From Alcaligenaceae bacterium (GTDB lineage: Bacteria > Pseudomonadota > Gammaproteobacteria > Burkholderiales > Burkholderiaceae_B), in the NCBI GenBank assembly GCA_029265795.1, contig JAJUGV010000001.1:1-64000 (forward strand): 64,000 nt of DNA. Direction: 5' to 3'. This document shows, one piece after another, positions 43,641 to 53,780 of this stretch. Under the pieces are notes generated by a model. That model ran no database searches, had not been told where the DNA came from, and saw only the letters and a program-made list of their open reading frames with translations. Made by a program: the position numbers and the translations under genes. Each line of letters starts with the position of its first letter. Positions within the stretch are counted from its first letter, which is position 1.

Positions 43641-44444
43641 TTAGACTTCTGCCAAAAATTCTTGCAGCGCGTCGATCACAATCTGGGGCTGATCGCGGTG
43701 AGGTGAGTGACCGCAAGAAGGAATCTCTAGCAAACGTGTTTGCGGCGCGCGACGTGCGATGCCACGTATCTGTTCCAATGTGCCGTATTCGTCGTCCAGG
43801 CCTTGTATCGCCAGTACGGGGCAGCGAATATCATCAAGAAAAGCTTCGATGTTCCACTCGCGAAAAGGCGCTGAAAGCCAGACATCGGTCCAGGCCCGGA
43901 ACACCGATTCGACATCCCGGTGGTGGCGCGCCAATCGGGCAGGAAAATCGGTGTTTTCATAGATTTCGCGAGCTTTGCGTATGCCCTCGATAGTGATGTC
44001 TTCGACAAAAATGTGAGGGGCCGCCACGGCAATGGCTCGCACATTCTCAGGAAACATGGCTGCGTATAACAGAGCGATCGTTCCGCCGTCGCTATGGCCG
44101 AATAGTACCGGCCGTTCATCTTGCAGTTGCAGTGCCTGCATGAGCGCGGGAAGCGCGTCGTGAGCCTGAACGTGCAGGTAATCCACCTCGCGAGCTTCGT
44201 CCAGGGGCCGTGGGGTACTTTGCCCGTAACCATAGCGGGAATAAACGAGACCGCGGCAACCCAGGGCGTCGCAGACCTGTGCCGGCCAATCCCTCCACAT
44301 TGAAATCGAACCCAGGCCTTCATGTAGAAAAATGATTAACGGGCTGTCGCTACGCTCGGCGGCGATCCATTGATACTCAATGTCGATCTGTCGTCCCATG
44401 CTTTGAATGGTGATTATCCCGGGGGCGGCTATGGCTTCGTTCAT
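43641..44444 (-). CDS. Alpha/beta hydrolase
   Basis: FLHEGLGSISMW; LFGHSDGGTIALLYA nucleophile elbow; C-terminal HSPHRDQP; start at MNEAIAAPGIITI. Confidence 0.88.
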   Translation of the reverse strand: MNEAIAAPGIITIQSMGRQIDIEYQWIAAERSDSPLIIFLHEGLGSISMWRDWPAQVCDALGCRGLVYSRYGYGQSTPRPLDEAREVDYLHVQAHDALPALMQALQLQDERPVLFGHSDGGTIALLYAAMFPENVRAIAVAAPHIFVEDITIEGIRKAREIYENTDFPARLARHHRDVESVFRAWTDVWLSAPFREWNIEAFLDDIRCPVLAIQGLDDEYGTLEQIRGIARRAPQTRLLEIPSCGHSPHRDQPQIVIDALQEFLAEV

Positions 44445-44666
44445 GCAGTCTCCTACCACCGCGCCCGCGACGCAGTGTCGTGCGCGGCCTATGCTTTTCT
44501 GATGTTCTTGGTCAATATATACGGGTGCGGTCAGTGGGCCGGTGCCGCCACGCCAGTTTAGCAAGGCTACAGTCGGTTGCTGTACCGGCACAAGGTCATT
44601 TCAAGCCTAAAATGTCCAGGACGGGTAAACTGCCATCCCGGACCCTCAATCGGAAGACTCTCGCTC

Positions 44667-45143
44667 ATGAAATTCAAGGATTTCGAAGTTGGCATGGTGA
44701 TCACCCACCCACCTGTTGTGGTCACCCGTGAAGAAATGCTGGCTTTTGCGCGTACGTATGACCCCCAACCTTTCCACGTAAACGAGGCAGCGGCCAACGA
44801 AAGTCGTTGGGGCGGGTTGATCGGCAGCGGTTGGCTGACCTGTGCTCTCGCCATGCGAATGGTGTGCGACGCCGCCTTGAAAGATTCCGAATCCTTCGGT
44901 TCTCCAGGTCTGGAACGACTGCGCTGGCCCAAACCGGTACGCCCCGGCGATGCCCTGCGCCTCGAAGCCACGGTCGAATCCAAACGCATCTCATCGTCAC
45001 GCAGCGACTTAGGCATCCTGCGCTGGACCTGGCGCATGTTCAACCAACACGACGACCTCGTCATGGAGCTCGAAGCCACCAACATGTTCGAACTCCCAGA
45101 AGAACCGGGGTCAGACCCCGGTTTTCAAGAAACTGGGGTCTGA
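44667..45143 (+). CDS. MaoC family dehydratase
   Basis: Hot-dog fold motif FARTYDPQPFHVNEAAA; C-terminal residues and stop formed by repeat sequence. Confidence 0.88.
   Translation: MKFKDFEVGMVITHPPVVVTREEMLAFARTYDPQPFHVNEAAANESRWGGLIGSGWLTCALAMRMVCDAALKDSESFGSPGLERLRWPKPVRPGDALRLEATVESKRISSSRSDLGILRWTWRMFNQHDDLVMELEATNMFELPEEPGSDPGFQETGV
45103..45125. repeat. GGGGTCWGACCCC palindromic repeat, copy 2
   Basis: AACCGGGGTCAGACCCCGGTTTT, inside the 3' end of the MaoC gene. Confidence 0.75.
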
Positions 45144-45154
45144 CCCCAGTTTTT
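45130..45154. repeat. GGGGTCWGACCCC palindromic repeat, copy 3
   Basis: AAACTGGGGTCTGACCCCAGTTTTT; supplies the TGA stop of the MaoC gene. Confidence 0.75.
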
Positions 45155-45161
45155 ACAGTTT

Positions 45162-46352
45162 TTAGAAGAAGGCTTGGAGGCCGGTTTGGGCGCGGCCCAG
45201 GATGAGGGCGTGCATGTCGTGCGTACCTTCGTAGGTGTTGACGACTTCCAGGTTGACGAGGTGGCGTGCGACGCCGAATTCGTCGGAGATGCCGTTTCCG
45301 CCCAGCATGTCGCGCGCCATACGAGCGATGTCCAAAGCCTTGCCGCAGGAATTGCGCTTCATGATGGAGGTGATTTCCACCGCGGCGGTGCCTTCATCTT
45401 TCATGCGGCCCAGGCGCAAGCAGCCTTGCAGGGCCAGAGTGATTTCGGTCTGCATGTCGGCCAATTTCTTTTGGATCAGTTGAGTCTGAGCCAGCGGTTT
45501 GCCGAACTGCTTGCGATCCAGCGTGTACTGGCGTGCAGTGTGCCAGCAGGATTCGGCCGCGCCAATGGCGCCCCAGGCAATGCCGTAGCGTGCAGAGTTC
45601 AGACACGTGAAGGGGCCGCGCAGGCCGACAACGCCGGGCAGCATAGCGTCTTCGGGAACTTCGACGTCGTCCATGACGATTTCGCCCGTGATTGAGGCGC
45701 GCAGGCCGACCTTGCCGTGAATGGTGGGTGCGCTCAGCCCCTTCATCCCTTTTTCGAGAATGAATCCCCGGATCTTGCCGTCGTCATCGCTGCCGACCAC
45801 TTTAGCCCACACCACGAACACGTCGGCAATGGGCGAGTTGGTAATCCACATCTTGCTGCCGCTGAGGCGGTAGCCGTCAGCGGTTTTCACTGCACGGGAT
45901 TCCATACCGGCAGGGTTCGAGCCATGGTTGGGTTCGGTAAGACCGAAGCAGCCGATCCATTCACCGCTCGCCAGCTTGGGCAGGTATTTCTGCTTTTGCG
46001 CCTCGCTACCGAATTCGTTGATAGGCACCATGACGAGCGATGATTGCACGCTCATCATGGAGCGATAGCCGGAATCGACGCGCTCGACTTCACGGGCGAT
46101 CAGGCCGTAACTGACGTAATTAAGGCCGGCGCCGCCGTAAGCTTCGGGGATAGTCACGCCAAGCAGCCCGAGTTCTCCCATTTCTTGGAAGATGGCCGGG
46201 TCGGTTTTTTCGTGACGGAAGGCTTCCAGCACCCGGGGTGCCAGCTTGTCCTGACAATAGGCTTGGGCCGCGTCGCGCACCATGCGCTCGTCTTCAGTGA
46301 GCTGCGTATCGAGCAGCAGAGGGTCGTCCCAATGAAAAGTCGGAGCAGACAT
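45162..46352 (-). CDS. gcdH: Acyl-CoA dehydrogenase, glutaryl-CoA dehydrogenase-like
   Basis: [78 protein letters not shown]. Confidence 0.9.
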   Translation of the reverse strand: MSAPTFHWDDPLLLDTQLTEDERMVRDAAQAYCQDKLAPRVLEAFRHEKTDPAIFQEMGELGLLGVTIPEAYGGAGLNYVSYGLIAREVERVDSGYRSMMSVQSSLVMVPINEFGSEAQKQKYLPKLASGEWIGCFGLTEPNHGSNPAGMESRAVKTADGYRLSGSKMWITNSPIADVFVVWAKVVGSDDDGKIRGFILEKGMKGLSAPTIHGKVGLRASITGEIVMDDVEVPEDAMLPGVVGLRGPFTCLNSARYGIAWGAIGAAESCWHTARQYTLDRKQFGKPLAQTQLIQKKLADMQTEITLALQGCLRLGRMKDEGTAAVEITSIMKRNSCGKALDIARMARDMLGGNGISDEFGVARHLVNLEVVNTYEGTHDMHALILGRAQTGLQAFF

Positions 46353-46448
46353 GAGATTTCCTGTAAAGGTCGAATTGATGATCAAAAAACGGCGGGGCTT
46401 CCGCCTGGGGCGGCCGCAGGTTTAACTGCCTGCGACGCCCATGAGTCC

Positions 46449-48143
46449 TTAAGCTTGCATGGCCTGCTCGCGAATGCTGGTCAGGGTCTGGGCTGGGGTG
46501 ATCGCCTCGGCGTCAAGCAGGCAGTGCAGGATGGCGGGCTTGCCGCTCGCAATAGCGCGCTCCAGGGCGGGAGCGAACTGTTCGGTGGTTTCTACTCGCT
46601 CGCCGTGCCCACCAAACGCCTGTGCGTAGGCGGCGAAATCCGGGTTGCGTAGAGCCGTGGCCGACACTCGACCCGGGTAATGGCGTTCCTGGTGCATGCG
46701 AATCGTGCCATACATGCCGTTATCGATGATCAGCACAATAATGGGCAAGTCGTATTGCACTGCGGTGGCGAATTCCTGGCCGTGCATCATGAAACACCCG
46801 TCGCCGGCAAAGCACACGACGGTACGCTCCGGAAACAGGCGCTTTGCGCCCACGGCTGCAGGCAACCCATAGCCCATGGAACCAGAGGTAGGGGCCAGCT
46901 GCGTGCCGAATTGCGTGAAACGGCGGAAACGATGCAGCCACGTGGCGTAATTTCCGGCCCCATTGCACATGATTGCGTCGGCGGGCAGCACCTCGTTGAG
47001 GTGGCTCATGATCTGACCCATTTGCAGCTTGCCGGGGTGCCTGATGGTTTCGCATTGCGACCACTGACGGTAACTGCCGCGCATGGTGTCCAGAGCGGGC
47101 TTCCAGACCGGCTCAGCCGCGGTTGGGGTCAGGCCACCCAATGCTTCGCAGAAGGCCGTCGGCGAAACATTGACCGCTTCGGTCGCGACATAAACACGGT
47201 TCAGTTCGGAAGCGTCCGGATGCACATGCACCAACTTCTGCCGCGGAACGGGGATGTCGAGCAGGGTGTAGCTCTGACTGGGAATTTCTGAAAAGCGTCC
47301 GCCAACCATTAGGACAAGGTCGCTGTTGCGTACGAAGTCCATAAGTTTCGGGTTGCCGCCCAGCCCAATGTCACCAATGAAACAAGGATGTTCGGCGGAA
47401 AACAGCATCTGGCGCCGAAACTGGACAGCGACCGGCAGCTGCCAGGCTTCGGCGAAAGCCTGAAACCTCTCCACCGCTGCGGCATCCCAGCGGCTGCCGC
47501 CCAGGATCGCCAGAGGTTGGCGGGCGGATGCCAACAGTTCGGCGATGGACTGCATTTGCGCAGCTGTGGGGGCGGTTTCCGGTACTCGATAGTGCGGGGC
47601 ATCGGCCACAGTGGTCATTTCTGTCAGCACGTCTTCGGGAAGAGCAATCACCACAGGCCCGGGACGCCCCGACGTTGCAACATGGAACGCTCTTGCCACT
47701 AATTCCGGTATACGCTCGACCTGGTCGATTTCCGTGACCCATTTAGCCTGTGTCCCGAAAACGGCGCGGTAGTCCATTTCCTGAAAGGCTTCGCGTTCGC
47801 GCATGCCGCGTTCGATCTGTCCGACGAACAGAATAAGCGGCGTGGAGTCTTGCTTGGCGATGTGTATACCCGCCATCGCGTTGGCCGCACCAGGTCCGCG
47901 TGTGACCATGCAAATGCCGGGTTCACCGGTCAGCTTTCCGTGTGCGTCAGCCATCATCGCAGCGCCGCCTTCCTGGCGGCACACCGTGACGTCGATCTGA
48001 TGATCATGCAAACCGTCCAAGACAGCGAGATAGCTTTCCCCCGGCACGCAAAAGACATGACGCACCCCGTGCGCGACAAGTTGGTCAACCAGGATATGTC
48101 CGCCCATGCGGAGAGCGGCAGGCGTATTTTTGGAATGATTCAT
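46449..48143 (-). CDS. Thiamine-pyrophosphate-dependent enzyme (acetolactate-synthase-like large subunit)
   Basis: GVRHVFCVPGESYLAVLDGL; TRGPGAANAMAGIHIAKQDSTPLI; FAGDGCFMMHGQEFATAVQYDLPIIVLIIDNGMYGTIRMHQ. Confidence 0.9.
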   Translation of the reverse strand: MNHSKNTPAALRMGGHILVDQLVAHGVRHVFCVPGESYLAVLDGLHDHQIDVTVCRQEGGAAMMADAHGKLTGEPGICMVTRGPGAANAMAGIHIAKQDSTPLILFVGQIERGMREREAFQEMDYRAVFGTQAKWVTEIDQVERIPELVARAFHVATSGRPGPVVIALPEDVLTEMTTVADAPHYRVPETAPTAAQMQSIAELLASARQPLAILGGSRWDAAAVERFQAFAEAWQLPVAVQFRRQMLFSAEHPCFIGDIGLGGNPKLMDFVRNSDLVLMVGGRFSEIPSQSYTLLDIPVPRQKLVHVHPDASELNRVYVATEAVNVSPTAFCEALGGLTPTAAEPVWKPALDTMRGSYRQWSQCETIRHPGKLQMGQIMSHLNEVLPADAIMCNGAGNYATWLHRFRRFTQFGTQLAPTSGSMGYGLPAAVGAKRLFPERTVVCFAGDGCFMMHGQEFATAVQYDLPIIVLIIDNGMYGTIRMHQERHYPGRVSATALRNPDFAAYAQAFGGHGERVETTEQFAPALERAIASGKPAILHCLLDAEAITPAQTLTSIREQAMQA

Positions 48144-48199
48144 GGTGTCCAAGAATATGTGCGCTGGACGCACAGTGCAATTGATAAAATCTCACAATG

Positions 48200-48218
48200 T
48201 CTTGCCTTACACGCAAGA
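48200..48218. promoter_or_regulatory. Candidate LysR-type operator (T-N11-A)
   Basis: TCTTGC-CTTACAC-GCAAGA dyad between the divergent TPP-enzyme and LysR genes. Confidence 0.45.
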
Positions 48219-48284
48219 CCCCCACCTCCAACTTCTAAGCATTTTAGGGAAGTTGAGAACAAAGTCACCGTAGCAGGAAAGAAC

Positions 48285-49172
48285 ATGAGACACGGGGTTC
48301 CTAATCTGGGGGCGCTACAGGCTTTTGAGGCGACGGCGCGGCTGGGTTCTTTCTCCCGCGCCGCTGAAGAACTCGCGCTCACGCACAGCGCCGTTTATCG
48401 CCAGGTGGCCGGGCTCGAAGAGCGTCTCGGCGTGGCCTTGTTCACCCGTGTCCGGCGCCGCGTGATGCTCACCGATGCCGGCGCTGAATATGCGGCCCGA
48501 GTCCGCCATCATCTCGATCAGCTGGAGAAAGACACGCTGGGACTGATGTCGCGCGCAGGAGTGGGGCGGAACGTGCATGTGGCAGTGCTGCCCACCCTGG
48601 CTACCACCTGGCTGTTACCTCGCCTAGCTGAATTTCGCCATCAACGGCCGGACATCATCGTCAGTTTGTCTGTGCGCACCCTGCCTTTCCAGTTCACCGA
48701 CGAGCCTTTCGATGCAGCTATTTATCATGCCGAACGCATGTGGCCGGGTACCCGAGGAATTAAGCTGTTTGACGAAAAGGAGCTGCTGCCGGTGTGTGCA
48801 CCTGTATTGCTGGAGGGCCGGCAGGCAGGCGAAGATCCGCTGCATGATGTGCCCCATCTCCATACCACCTCGCGTCCGGATGCCTGGCGCCGTTGGTATC
48901 AGGCGCAGGATCGCGACTACCCGCCCACGGTGAATGCCGGCCCGCGCTACGAGCTGTTCACCATGTCGCTCGCTGCCGTCAAACAGGGCATGGGGGTGGC
49001 GCTCGTACCGCGCTTTCTCGTACAAGATGCGCTGGAGTCGGGGGAGCTGATCATGCCGGCCGGGGCCGGATTGCACGTTGATGAAGCCTATTTCTTCAGT
49101 TATCCCACCGCTAATGAACCGAGCGAAGCCTTACTGGAACTTGAAAAATGCCTGAAGGACGCCACGCCATGA
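48285..49172 (+). CDS. LysR family transcriptional regulator (GcvA-like)
   Basis: NLGALQAFEATARLGSFSRAAEELALTHSAVYRQVAGLEERLGVALFTR HTH; start set at MRHGVPNLG, not ORF-track start 47850. Confidence 0.92.
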   Translation: MRHGVPNLGALQAFEATARLGSFSRAAEELALTHSAVYRQVAGLEERLGVALFTRVRRRVMLTDAGAEYAARVRHHLDQLEKDTLGLMSRAGVGRNVHVAVLPTLATTWLLPRLAEFRHQRPDIIVSLSVRTLPFQFTDEPFDAAIYHAERMWPGTRGIKLFDEKELLPVCAPVLLEGRQAGEDPLHDVPHLHTTSRPDAWRRWYQAQDRDYPPTVNAGPRYELFTMSLAAVKQGMGVALVPRFLVQDALESGELIMPAGAGLHVDEAYFFSYPTANEPSEALLELEKCLKDATP

Positions 49173-50959
49173 GTCTGAAACGCATTGCTTACTATTGCCA
49201 CGCCCCCCGAGCCGCTCTGGCGGCGCTGACGGCCGGTTTTCTGCTTGGTTCCGCTCCCTGGACGCTGCAGGCACAGGGGCTACCGACAACAGATATTGCG
49301 CCGGAAGCCGCTACCCACGAAATCCTCGCGTCCCGGCCGCCTGTACGAGCCGAGGAGTTCATCGTGACCGCGGCCAACCCCCTCGCAAGCAAGGCCGGGG
49401 TCGAGATTCTGTCGCAAGGCGGCTCAGTAGTGGATGCCGCTATAGCCGTGCAGCTCGTATTGGGTCTGGTGGAACCGCAGTCATCCGGCCTGGGCGGTGG
49501 TGGCTTCGCACTCGTTCACAGCGCCGGCAATCCGGCGGTACACGCGTATGACGGCCGTGAAACCGCACCGGCCGCCGCAGCGCCGGACCGTTTTCTGCGT
49601 GAAGGCGAACCCATGGGCTTCTTCGAGGCAGTGGACAGTGGCCTCTCAGTCGGTACGCCGGGCCTGCTGCGAATGCTGGCTGACATGCATAAGGAACACG
49701 GCGCTTTGGCGTGGGCGCAACTATTCGAACCGGCTTTGCGCCTCGCGCGTGAAGGCTTCCCGATATCGCCGCGCATGCACGCAATGGTGGCGGGCTCAGA
49801 CGGGCTGAAGACCAGTCCCACGGCGGCAGCATACTTCTACAACGAGAAGGGCGAACCCTGGCCGGTAGGGCATATTCTTAGGAATCCGGCGTACGCCGAA
49901 GTGCTGGAGATATTGGCGCGTAAGGGTGCGGATGCCTTCTATCAGGGGCCACTGGCGCGCGATATGGTGGCCGCCGTGGCTGAGCATTCTGTTGCGGGCG
50001 ACCTTTCTGAAGAAGATCTGGCTAATTACCGGGCTATCCGGCGCGATGCCTTGTGCGCCGAAGTGAATGTCTATCGCTATTGCGGCATGCCGCCACCGAG
50101 CTCAGGGGGAATGGCGGTCATTCAGATGATGGCCTTGCTCGATAAAACGCCCATTGCCAGCTTGCGTCCGGATTCACCAGAGGCCGTGCATTATTTTTCA
50201 GAGGCCGGCCGTTTAGCCTTTGCTGACCGCGATGCCTACGTAGCGGATCCGGCATTTGTGCGGGTGCCGATATACGGACTGTTGGACTCCGACTACCTGG
50301 CTTCAAGAGCCGCGCTTATCCGTCCCGAGCGCTCGCTGGGTCGAGCGGAAGCCGGGGTGCCGGCAGGCCAACTGGATGCGCCCCCCCAAGATACGCCGAT
50401 TGAACAACCGGCGACCACTCACCTAGTCGTGGCCGACCGTGCCGGCAACGTCGTTTCAATGACGACATCCATAGAATCTGCATTCGGCAGCAAGATCTTC
50501 GTGAACGGCTATTTGCTGAATAATCAGATGACCGATTTTGCGTTGAAACCGGTAGATGCGGAGGGAATGCCGTTGCCTAACCGCATAGAGCCCGGGAAGC
50601 GCCCACGCAGTTCCATGGCGCCGATGGTTGTCTTCAAGGAAGGCCGGCCCATATTGGCAGTCGGCGCCCCAGGGGGAAGTGCCATTATCAATTTTGTGGC
50701 CAAGACCTTGGTGGCGACGTTGCTTTGGGATATGGACATCCAGACGGCGATAGAACTGCCCAACATGGGCAGCCGTAATCGGGCGACCGAGATCGAGCGC
50801 GGTACGAGTCTGATTCGCACGGCGGCCACACTGAAGGCGATGGGGCATGATGTGCAGGAACGCGACTTCCCTAGCGGGCTGCACGGCGTGATGTGGACGC
50901 CACATGGTTTAGAAGGCGGTGCCGATCCTCGTCGTGAAGGGGTTGCTTTGGGAAGATAA
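49169..50959 (+). CDS. ggt: Gamma-glutamyltransferase
   Basis: SSGLGGGGFALVHSA; YDGRETAP; TTHLVVADRAGNVVSMTTSIESAFGS; ATGA overlap with the LysR stop. Confidence 0.93.
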   Translation: MSLKRIAYYCHAPRAALAALTAGFLLGSAPWTLQAQGLPTTDIAPEAATHEILASRPPVRAEEFIVTAANPLASKAGVEILSQGGSVVDAAIAVQLVLGLVEPQSSGLGGGGFALVHSAGNPAVHAYDGRETAPAAAAPDRFLREGEPMGFFEAVDSGLSVGTPGLLRMLADMHKEHGALAWAQLFEPALRLAREGFPISPRMHAMVAGSDGLKTSPTAAAYFYNEKGEPWPVGHILRNPAYAEVLEILARKGADAFYQGPLARDMVAAVAEHSVAGDLSEEDLANYRAIRRDALCAEVNVYRYCGMPPPSSGGMAVIQMMALLDKTPIASLRPDSPEAVHYFSEAGRLAFADRDAYVADPAFVRVPIYGLLDSDYLASRAALIRPERSLGRAEAGVPAGQLDAPPQDTPIEQPATTHLVVADRAGNVVSMTTSIESAFGSKIFVNGYLLNNQMTDFALKPVDAEGMPLPNRIEPGKRPRSSMAPMVVFKEGRPILAVGAPGGSAIINFVAKTLVATLLWDMDIQTAIELPNMGSRNRATEIERGTSLIRTAATLKAMGHDVQERDFPSGLHGVMWTPHGLEGGADPRREGVALGR

Positions 50960-51022
50960 GCCGCGCGGAAATCTGCAATAACAATACAATCCGTGTCATT
51001 TGGATAAATTGTTAGCCCTGAA

Positions 51023-52639
51023 ATGAGTTCCGCCACGCCCGCCGATCACCTGAAAAACCGTTTGTTTTCGCTGCTCAGCGGCAATTTTGTCGCACCGAAC
51101 GATCTACAGGAGAAGGGCCGGAAGGTCGACGGTTATCGCATCAGGGTACAGGCCAACTGGGGTTTTGGCACGAGCGTTGCGGTAAACAGCCACGCCGGGA
51201 ACCCCGGGGTGGATCACTGCCGGCATTTCGGTCGGGATGAGGCCGACTATCACCAGCACATCCAGCAAATTAAGGACATGGCCGCCGCCGACCACGATAC
51301 GCGCAGCCGGTTCCTCAATGGTCTGCGGGAGCAAGGCGTTGCTTCGATGGAACTACTGAGCAGCACGAGGTCAATACTCAGGGAGTATGAGCCCATCTCA
51401 CACCATTATGGGTGCTCCGACTGTAAAGAAACGGGAAAGGTGCGCTGCAATAGCTGCAGAGGGTCGGGTCAGGAACAGTGCCCCAGGTGCTACGGGGCCC
51501 GCGGGAGGTATGAACAGCGCCCCTTTATGACATCGGACGGTCGCGGTAACACCGTCACAAACTATGAGTCGGTTTGGGTCAGCTGCATGCATTGCATGTT
51601 TAGTGGTTGGGTGAACTGTAGTGATTGTTCGGGAGACGGAAAGCTCAGGTGTTCCTCGTGTAAGGGCCACGGTTTCTTTACCCGAATTGCAGAAGTCTCG
51701 ATGGTTGCCGAAGCCACCCCCGAGCTCTCTTACGAGGCGGGTCTGGGCCATGAGGAACTGCTCCAGACATTAAAGGCCATTTCCTGGAAGGATTACGCGA
51801 AGGTCTTGGATTCCACCGCTGTCGAGCTGACCGAGGAGGGGGCCGGCGGTGTTATTCGCTACGATTTCAGGGCGACTGTGTCCGAAATAAGCCTGGCGAT
51901 CAGAAACACCGTATTCACGGTAAGGGCGGTGGGCCGGTTTGCAGAAAACCTATTGCACCCGCCCATGATTTTCGACTGGCTGTTCAAAGACGCCTTAGAA
52001 AAATGGAAGGCCATCCAGCCGGGTAAGCGTCGTAGAGCGATTCGACCCGCCGAAGCCAAGCGGCTCTTTGATACCCTGTGTAGCGCCAAGGTATCCACTG
52101 CCATGCTGGAGCGGCTGGCCGAAGGCGATCACAAGCTGGAACCCCTGGCGAATAGCCTGCGATGGGACGCATGCCAGGGATTGATGTCCCCCGGCTGCGC
52201 AACGAATATCGTCACAGCCGTCCGGCAATGTTTGGACATGCTTTCCCCCCGCTACTCAGAAGCCGCGTGGTCCTGGGCCATGCTGGTGCCCTGGCTCGTG
52301 GCTTACATGCTGAGCCACTTCAGCTTTGAGCTGGGGATTACCTTGAAGAGAGATGGCCAACTCCTGTTCATACTGGCGGTTGTCTCGCTAGGGCTTCTTG
52401 GTGTGGGAGCCCTTGTGGCTCATCCCGCCAGCCGTTGGCTTTGCCGGCGCCAGCAAAAGGGTGTGCCGTCGAATTTCCGTCGCAAGCCTGCGTGGCGCGA
52501 GCCCCTGCAGCACTCGCTGAGAGTCATGGGGGTGGTGATGGCAGTGGGCTTCCTGAGCGGCAAGCTGTTCTTTTTCTGGGGCATTAGCCCCATGGAAGAC
52601 TTGTTGGAAAAGATGGTGAGTCTTCTTATTGGGGCATAA
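51023..52639 (+). CDS. Hypothetical membrane protein with six DnaJ-type cysteine motifs and no J domain
   Basis: CSDCKETG, CNSCRGSG, CPRCYGARG, CMHCMFSG, CSDCSGDG, CSSCKGHG; C-terminal hydrophobic segments. Confidence 0.75.
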   Translation: MSSATPADHLKNRLFSLLSGNFVAPNDLQEKGRKVDGYRIRVQANWGFGTSVAVNSHAGNPGVDHCRHFGRDEADYHQHIQQIKDMAAADHDTRSRFLNGLREQGVASMELLSSTRSILREYEPISHHYGCSDCKETGKVRCNSCRGSGQEQCPRCYGARGRYEQRPFMTSDGRGNTVTNYESVWVSCMHCMFSGWVNCSDCSGDGKLRCSSCKGHGFFTRIAEVSMVAEATPELSYEAGLGHEELLQTLKAISWKDYAKVLDSTAVELTEEGAGGVIRYDFRATVSEISLAIRNTVFTVRAVGRFAENLLHPPMIFDWLFKDALEKWKAIQPGKRRRAIRPAEAKRLFDTLCSAKVSTAMLERLAEGDHKLEPLANSLRWDACQGLMSPGCATNIVTAVRQCLDMLSPRYSEAAWSWAMLVPWLVAYMLSHFSFELGITLKRDGQLLFILAVVSLGLLGVGALVAHPASRWLCRRQQKGVPSNFRRKPAWREPLQHSLRVMGVVMAVGFLSGKLFFFWGISPMEDLLEKMVSLLIGA

Positions 52640-52642
52640 GCT

Positions 52643-53764
52643 TTATTCGCCCCCGTATCCAAACTGGAAGCCGCCAAGCAAATATCTTCGCGTCCATTCG
52701 AATGCCGGATACATGACGGGCTGCGAATGGATGACCGAGTCAGCAAAAAAGCCCACCAACTTGCGGAAGGTAATTTCGCTGCCTTCCGGAGCGGAAGCCA
52801 CCATCTCCTGCTTCAGGTGTAAATACAGCCGCTGCTCCGTGATGTCGGTGGTAGGGACCTTGGTGAAGACGAACAGTGCTGCCAGGGACAACGCGGTGAT
52901 GGCGATCCCCTTTGCCCAGTCGGGCTTTAGTGCGCGGCCCGTGGACAGATGCAGGGTGAAGAACAATAGCTTCCAGATATGGACGAGCGCACCCATGACC
53001 GAAAAGCTCAGGGCGATAGACGGCACCAGCATCGTGCGTGTGTAGCGCTTGCCTTCCTCCGCGGCTTTGGCGCCGTCGGAAAATGCGGCCGCGGGCGCGC
53101 GCAGCAGGCTTACGACCTTATCTTCATCCGCCTTGCTCGGAAGCTTAACTTGGCTGTGGCCGGACGAGGCAGCGTCAGCTTCCGCCACGGCATGAACAAA
53201 ATGCCGGGCAAGCGCTCTGTGATTGTCCGATATCTTGGCGCCCAGGCCTGGAAGATAGCTGGTCAACGGTGCATAGAGTGCCAGGAACGCCTTGCCGTCG
53301 GGGTCCTTGAGTCGACTGGAGTCCAAATCCAAACCGTTCATCTTTAATCGGCCGGACGCCAGCGTCTTCTGCATAACGACTGCTGATACGGCTGCAGACC
53401 GCACTTCGGGGGAGGACTGTTCCACGAGCGAGTCTACCAGCCGCCCTTCCAGGTAATACACCACATGCACGATAACGAACGTGCTAATGGCGATGGTTAG
53501 CACTGCTTTGCCCCAAATCACCTGTCCCGTTGATTTCGAACGATGTAGTTCAAATATCCGACCCCAGAACAACAGGGCTACGGCGAACCCGGAAATGCGC
53601 CGGCCATACTCCTCGATGTCAGACAGCTGCTCATTACTAGGCATACCGCCCACAACGTCCAACAGACGCGCGTTGAACGCAAACTCAATGGCCAGATAGA
53701 TGGCAGTGGTGATCGTCAGCACCCACAGCCAGTCGGGTCGCTGGGTCCTGATCAGTATCGGCAT
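52643..53764 (-). CDS. Hypothetical multi-TM membrane protein
   Basis: Several hydrophobic segments (WVLTITTAIYLAIEFAF, VLTIAISTFVIVHVVYYL, ITALSLAALFVF); stop 3 bp from the convergent DnaJ-like gene. Confidence 0.7.
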   Translation of the reverse strand: MPILIRTQRPDWLWVLTITTAIYLAIEFAFNARLLDVVGGMPSNEQLSDIEEYGRRISGFAVALLFWGRIFELHRSKSTGQVIWGKAVLTIAISTFVIVHVVYYLEGRLVDSLVEQSSPEVRSAAVSAVVMQKTLASGRLKMNGLDLDSSRLKDPDGKAFLALYAPLTSYLPGLGAKISDNHRALARHFVHAVAEADAASSGHSQVKLPSKADEDKVVSLLRAPAAAFSDGAKAAEEGKRYTRTMLVPSIALSFSVMGALVHIWKLLFFTLHLSTGRALKPDWAKGIAITALSLAALFVFTKVPTTDITEQRLYLHLKQEMVASAPEGSEITFRKLVGFFADSVIHSQPVMYPAFEWTRRYLLGGFQFGYGGE

Positions 53765-53780
53765 TGCGAGTGACAGTGAT

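Noticed and set aside
47850-48284. N-terminal extension of the LysR ORF
   Set aside because: Antisense to the TPP-enzyme gene; the LysR HTH begins just after the Met at 48285
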